Origin: Caldilineae bacterium
GTDB lineage: Bacteria > Chloroflexota > Anaerolineae > J102
Direction: 5' to 3'
DNA: 5,854 bases
Assembly (NCBI GenBank): GCA_003694905.1
Contig: RFJM01000114.1
Coordinates: 1 to 5,854, forward strand
Shown here: one piece after another, positions 4,251 through 5,854 of the stretch
Numbering within the stretch: position 1 is the first letter of the stretch
Layout: each line of letters begins with the position of its first letter
Notes under the pieces: model-generated
Seen by the model: only the letters and a program-made list of their open reading frames with translations
Database searches by the model: none
What the model was told of the DNA's origin: nothing
Program-made: the position numbers and the translations under genes

Positions 4251-5854
4251 TCAGGCGACTGCCGGCGCTGCTCGTCATTTCGGCCTGCCTGCTATGGCTT
4301 GCCGGAGCCCTCGCGCCCGGAGCAGGCTCTTCCGGTGGGAGAGAAGCCCTTGCCGCCGGCCCCCTAGCAACTGCACCGGTCACGGAAAGCATCCGGGTTC
4401 TCTGGTCGGTGGCGAACCCCGGCCCTGCAGCCCAGACCCATCCCGATCTCTCCTACGAGAGCCTCCGCGATCGTGTATTCCTGGTCTGGGAGGACGGGCG
4501 CAATGATCCCCAGGGCCGCGTCGATTGGTACGGCATCAATGCCAACAGCGACATCTACGCACGTTTCTACGACAGCGACGGCCGCCCCATGGGTGGAGAA
4601 GTGGCCATCGCCACAGGGGGCGAATATCCGCCCGGCTCGGGCCGCTATCACAACGAAGAATGGCCTGCCACCGCCTATGACCCCTGGGCCGACCGGCAGC
4701 ACAACGCCTGGATGAGCCTGCCCGACCAGCCCCTCGAGGCCGGTGATCTGGTCACCACCACCTGCTACGATGTCGACTATCGCATCTACCAGAGTCTCAA
4801 CGGCAGATTGGGTGCACCTGTCAGAGATCTGGCCTGGTACAGCCCCCCGCCGGATCTCATCAGTCCCTGGAACACGCCCTACGACTGGAGTTGTCAGCAG
4901 GAGCCGGTCGTGGCAGTGCTGGCCCCCGACACGGTACTCGTCGTCTGGCACGACACACGCGAACGCTACGAGACGGTGGCCGGCATCGAGGTGAGCAAAG
5001 ACATCTACGGGCAGCTCATTCGCGGGGGGGCGCGACAGCAGCAGGGCGCTATCCTCATCTCTCAGGCTGACACACCCGGCACGCGGCTACCCCGCCACCA
5101 GGAAAACCCCGACATCGCCGGCGGCGACGGACGCTGGCTGGTGGTTTGGGAGGACGAGCGCAATGGCGATCAGACCCAAAACACAGGCTATCGCGAAGTC
5201 TTTGGCCGCTATGTTACCTATACCGATGGACAGATCGCGCTGGGGCCGGAGATCACGGTGGCGTTGGGCAGCCGGGGCAACAGCGACACGGACTTTGCCA
5301 TGAGAGATCCTCGCGTGGCATACCTCGATCTCTATCGGCTTTGGGTTATTGTCTGGTCAAAGGTCTCCAACTATACAGATCCGAGCGCCGATTCGGCCAA
5401 ACTGATGATGGCAGTCGTGGATAATCGGGGTCACTTTGTAAAAGAACCGGCTGTCATTCCCGGCACGTCCAGCACGAGCAGCCATACCCACGACCTGGCG
5501 TGTGCGGGCAATCGCTGTGTGCTGGTGTATCGCAAGGGCAATGACACCTTGCACATGTATGCCAATCTCATGACCGATGACTGGCTCTTCGACAATGAGA
5601 TTCCTATGGACGACATTTCCGCCCACCATACCTATGCCCGTGTGACTGCCGGAGGCGCACGCGGCACCACGGCGGACTTCTACGTGGGTTATGTCACGGG
5701 GACTCAGGTGCGTCTGGCGCGCATCACCACCGAGGGCGCCCCGATTCCGACGCCCACGCCAACCCCTACACCGAGCCCCACCGCAACTCCCAGCCCCACC
5801 GCCACACCCTCCCCTACGGCCACGTCCACCCCCACGACAACACCCACGCCTACC
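4247..5854 (+). CDS. Exported propeller-like repeat protein, 3' end outside window
   Basis: An open frame of 536 codons without a stop, starting at GTG 4247. GTGA overlaps the peptidase stop (TGA 4248-4250), mirroring the ATGA junction upstream. No other in-frame start keeps the signal peptide RRLPALLVISACLLWLAGALA (about residues 3-23). The body (about 62-499) contains seven degenerate repeats beginning near residues 63, 138, 218, 286, 354, 415 and 461. The pattern is 'P-x-hydrophobic-A ... LVVW-x-D-x-R ... DIYGR ... DGxxLGPEI', e.g. FLVWEDGRND (78-87), LVVWHDTRER (231-240) and LVVWEDERNG (298-307). This suggests a seven-bladed beta-propeller akin to BNR/sialidase-like surface proteins. I see no complete sialidase active site, so binding or scaffolding is as likely as catalysis. 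A Thr/Pro linker starts at residue 499 and reaches the edge. Probable partner of the peptidase outside the cell. Confidence 0.88.
   Translation, partial: MIRRLPALLVISACLLWLAGALAPGAGSSGGREALAAGPLATAPVTESIRVLWSVANPGPAAQTHPDLSYESLRDRVFLVWEDGRNDPQGRVDWYGINANSDIYARFYDSDGRPMGGEVAIATGGEYPPGSGRYHNEEWPATAYDPWADRQHNAWMSLPDQPLEAGDLVTTTCYDVDYRIYQSLNGRLGAPVRDLAWYSPPPDLISPWNTPYDWSCQQEPVVAVLAPDTVLVVWHDTRERYETVAGIEVSKDIYGQLIRGGARQQQGAILISQADTPGTRLPRHQENPDIAGGDGRWLVVWEDERNGDQTQNTGYREVFGRYVTYTDGQIALGPEITVALGSRGNSDTDFAMRDPRVAYLDLYRLWVIVWSKVSNYTDPSADSAKLMMAVVDNRGHFVKEPAVIPGTSSTSSHTHDLACAGNRCVLVYRKGNDTLHMYANLMTDDWLFDNEIPMDDISAHHTYARVTAGGARGTTADFYVGYVTGTQVRLARITTEGAPIPTPTPTPTPSPTATPSPTATPSPTATSTPTTTPTPT
5744..5854 (+). 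repeat. Thr/Pro-rich linker of the propeller protein (cut by edge)
   Basis: From residue 500 the frame becomes IPTPTPTPTPSPTATPSPTA and continues with nearly identical SPTAT units to the window end. The DNA is built from repeated ACGCCC/CCCACC-like hexamers. By analogy with the peptidase, either another domain or the hydrophobic C-terminal tail should follow just outside the window. Confidence 0.85.

Noticed and set aside
4364..4951. 195-residue minus-strand open frame
   Set aside because: It is antisense to the propeller protein, whose plus-strand reading is open for 536 codons with a signal peptide and repeats. The minus reading has no recognisable domain.
5024..5030. Run of seven G in the propeller gene as a phase-variation site
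   Set aside because: It encodes ordinary Gly-Gly in frame, the frame is intact on both sides, and a single short run is weak evidence for slippage control.

Overview
The window looks like a chromosomal segment of a Chloroflexota bacterium (Anaerolineae/Caldilineae-like). The grounds are high GC and exported proteins with long Thr-Pro 'TPTPTP' linkers. One of these ends in a short hydrophobic tail (HFFLPLILTRP), a style I associate with this phylum. No rRNA or single-copy marker is present, so the assignment is an inference.

Layout from left to right. Positions 1-490 hold no convincing gene. They contain a roughly 79-nt imperfect palindrome of the widespread dispersed 'CATTGCGAGGAGCGAAGC' repeat type and GC-rich intergenic DNA. 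A minus-strand unit reads from about 1351 leftward: a YruB-type glutaredoxin-like thiol-redox protein (963-1217), then the co-chaperonin GroES (587-865), then a strong intrinsic terminator (491-527). No groEL is adjacent.

The divergent intergenic region (1236-1485) carries an 11-bp near-perfect palindrome, GGTATTATACC. It supplies a -10 element on both strands, so it is a candidate bidirectional promoter firing left into grx-groES and right into the plus-strand operon.

The plus-strand operon has three genes chained by 4-nt stop/start overlaps (ATGA, then GTGA). They are a small VOC-fold protein that appears to lack all metal ligands, a secreted multidomain M14 zinc carboxypeptidase, and a third exported protein starting at GTG 4247. 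The third protein has about seven degenerate propeller-like blades, then a Thr-Pro linker, and runs off the right edge. The coupling suggests a surface or secreted module for handling peptides or glycopeptides outside the cell, with a cytoplasmic VOC protein of unknown ligand. Peptidase residues predict a preference for C-terminal Lys/Arg. No phage, CRISPR or complete mobile element is visible.
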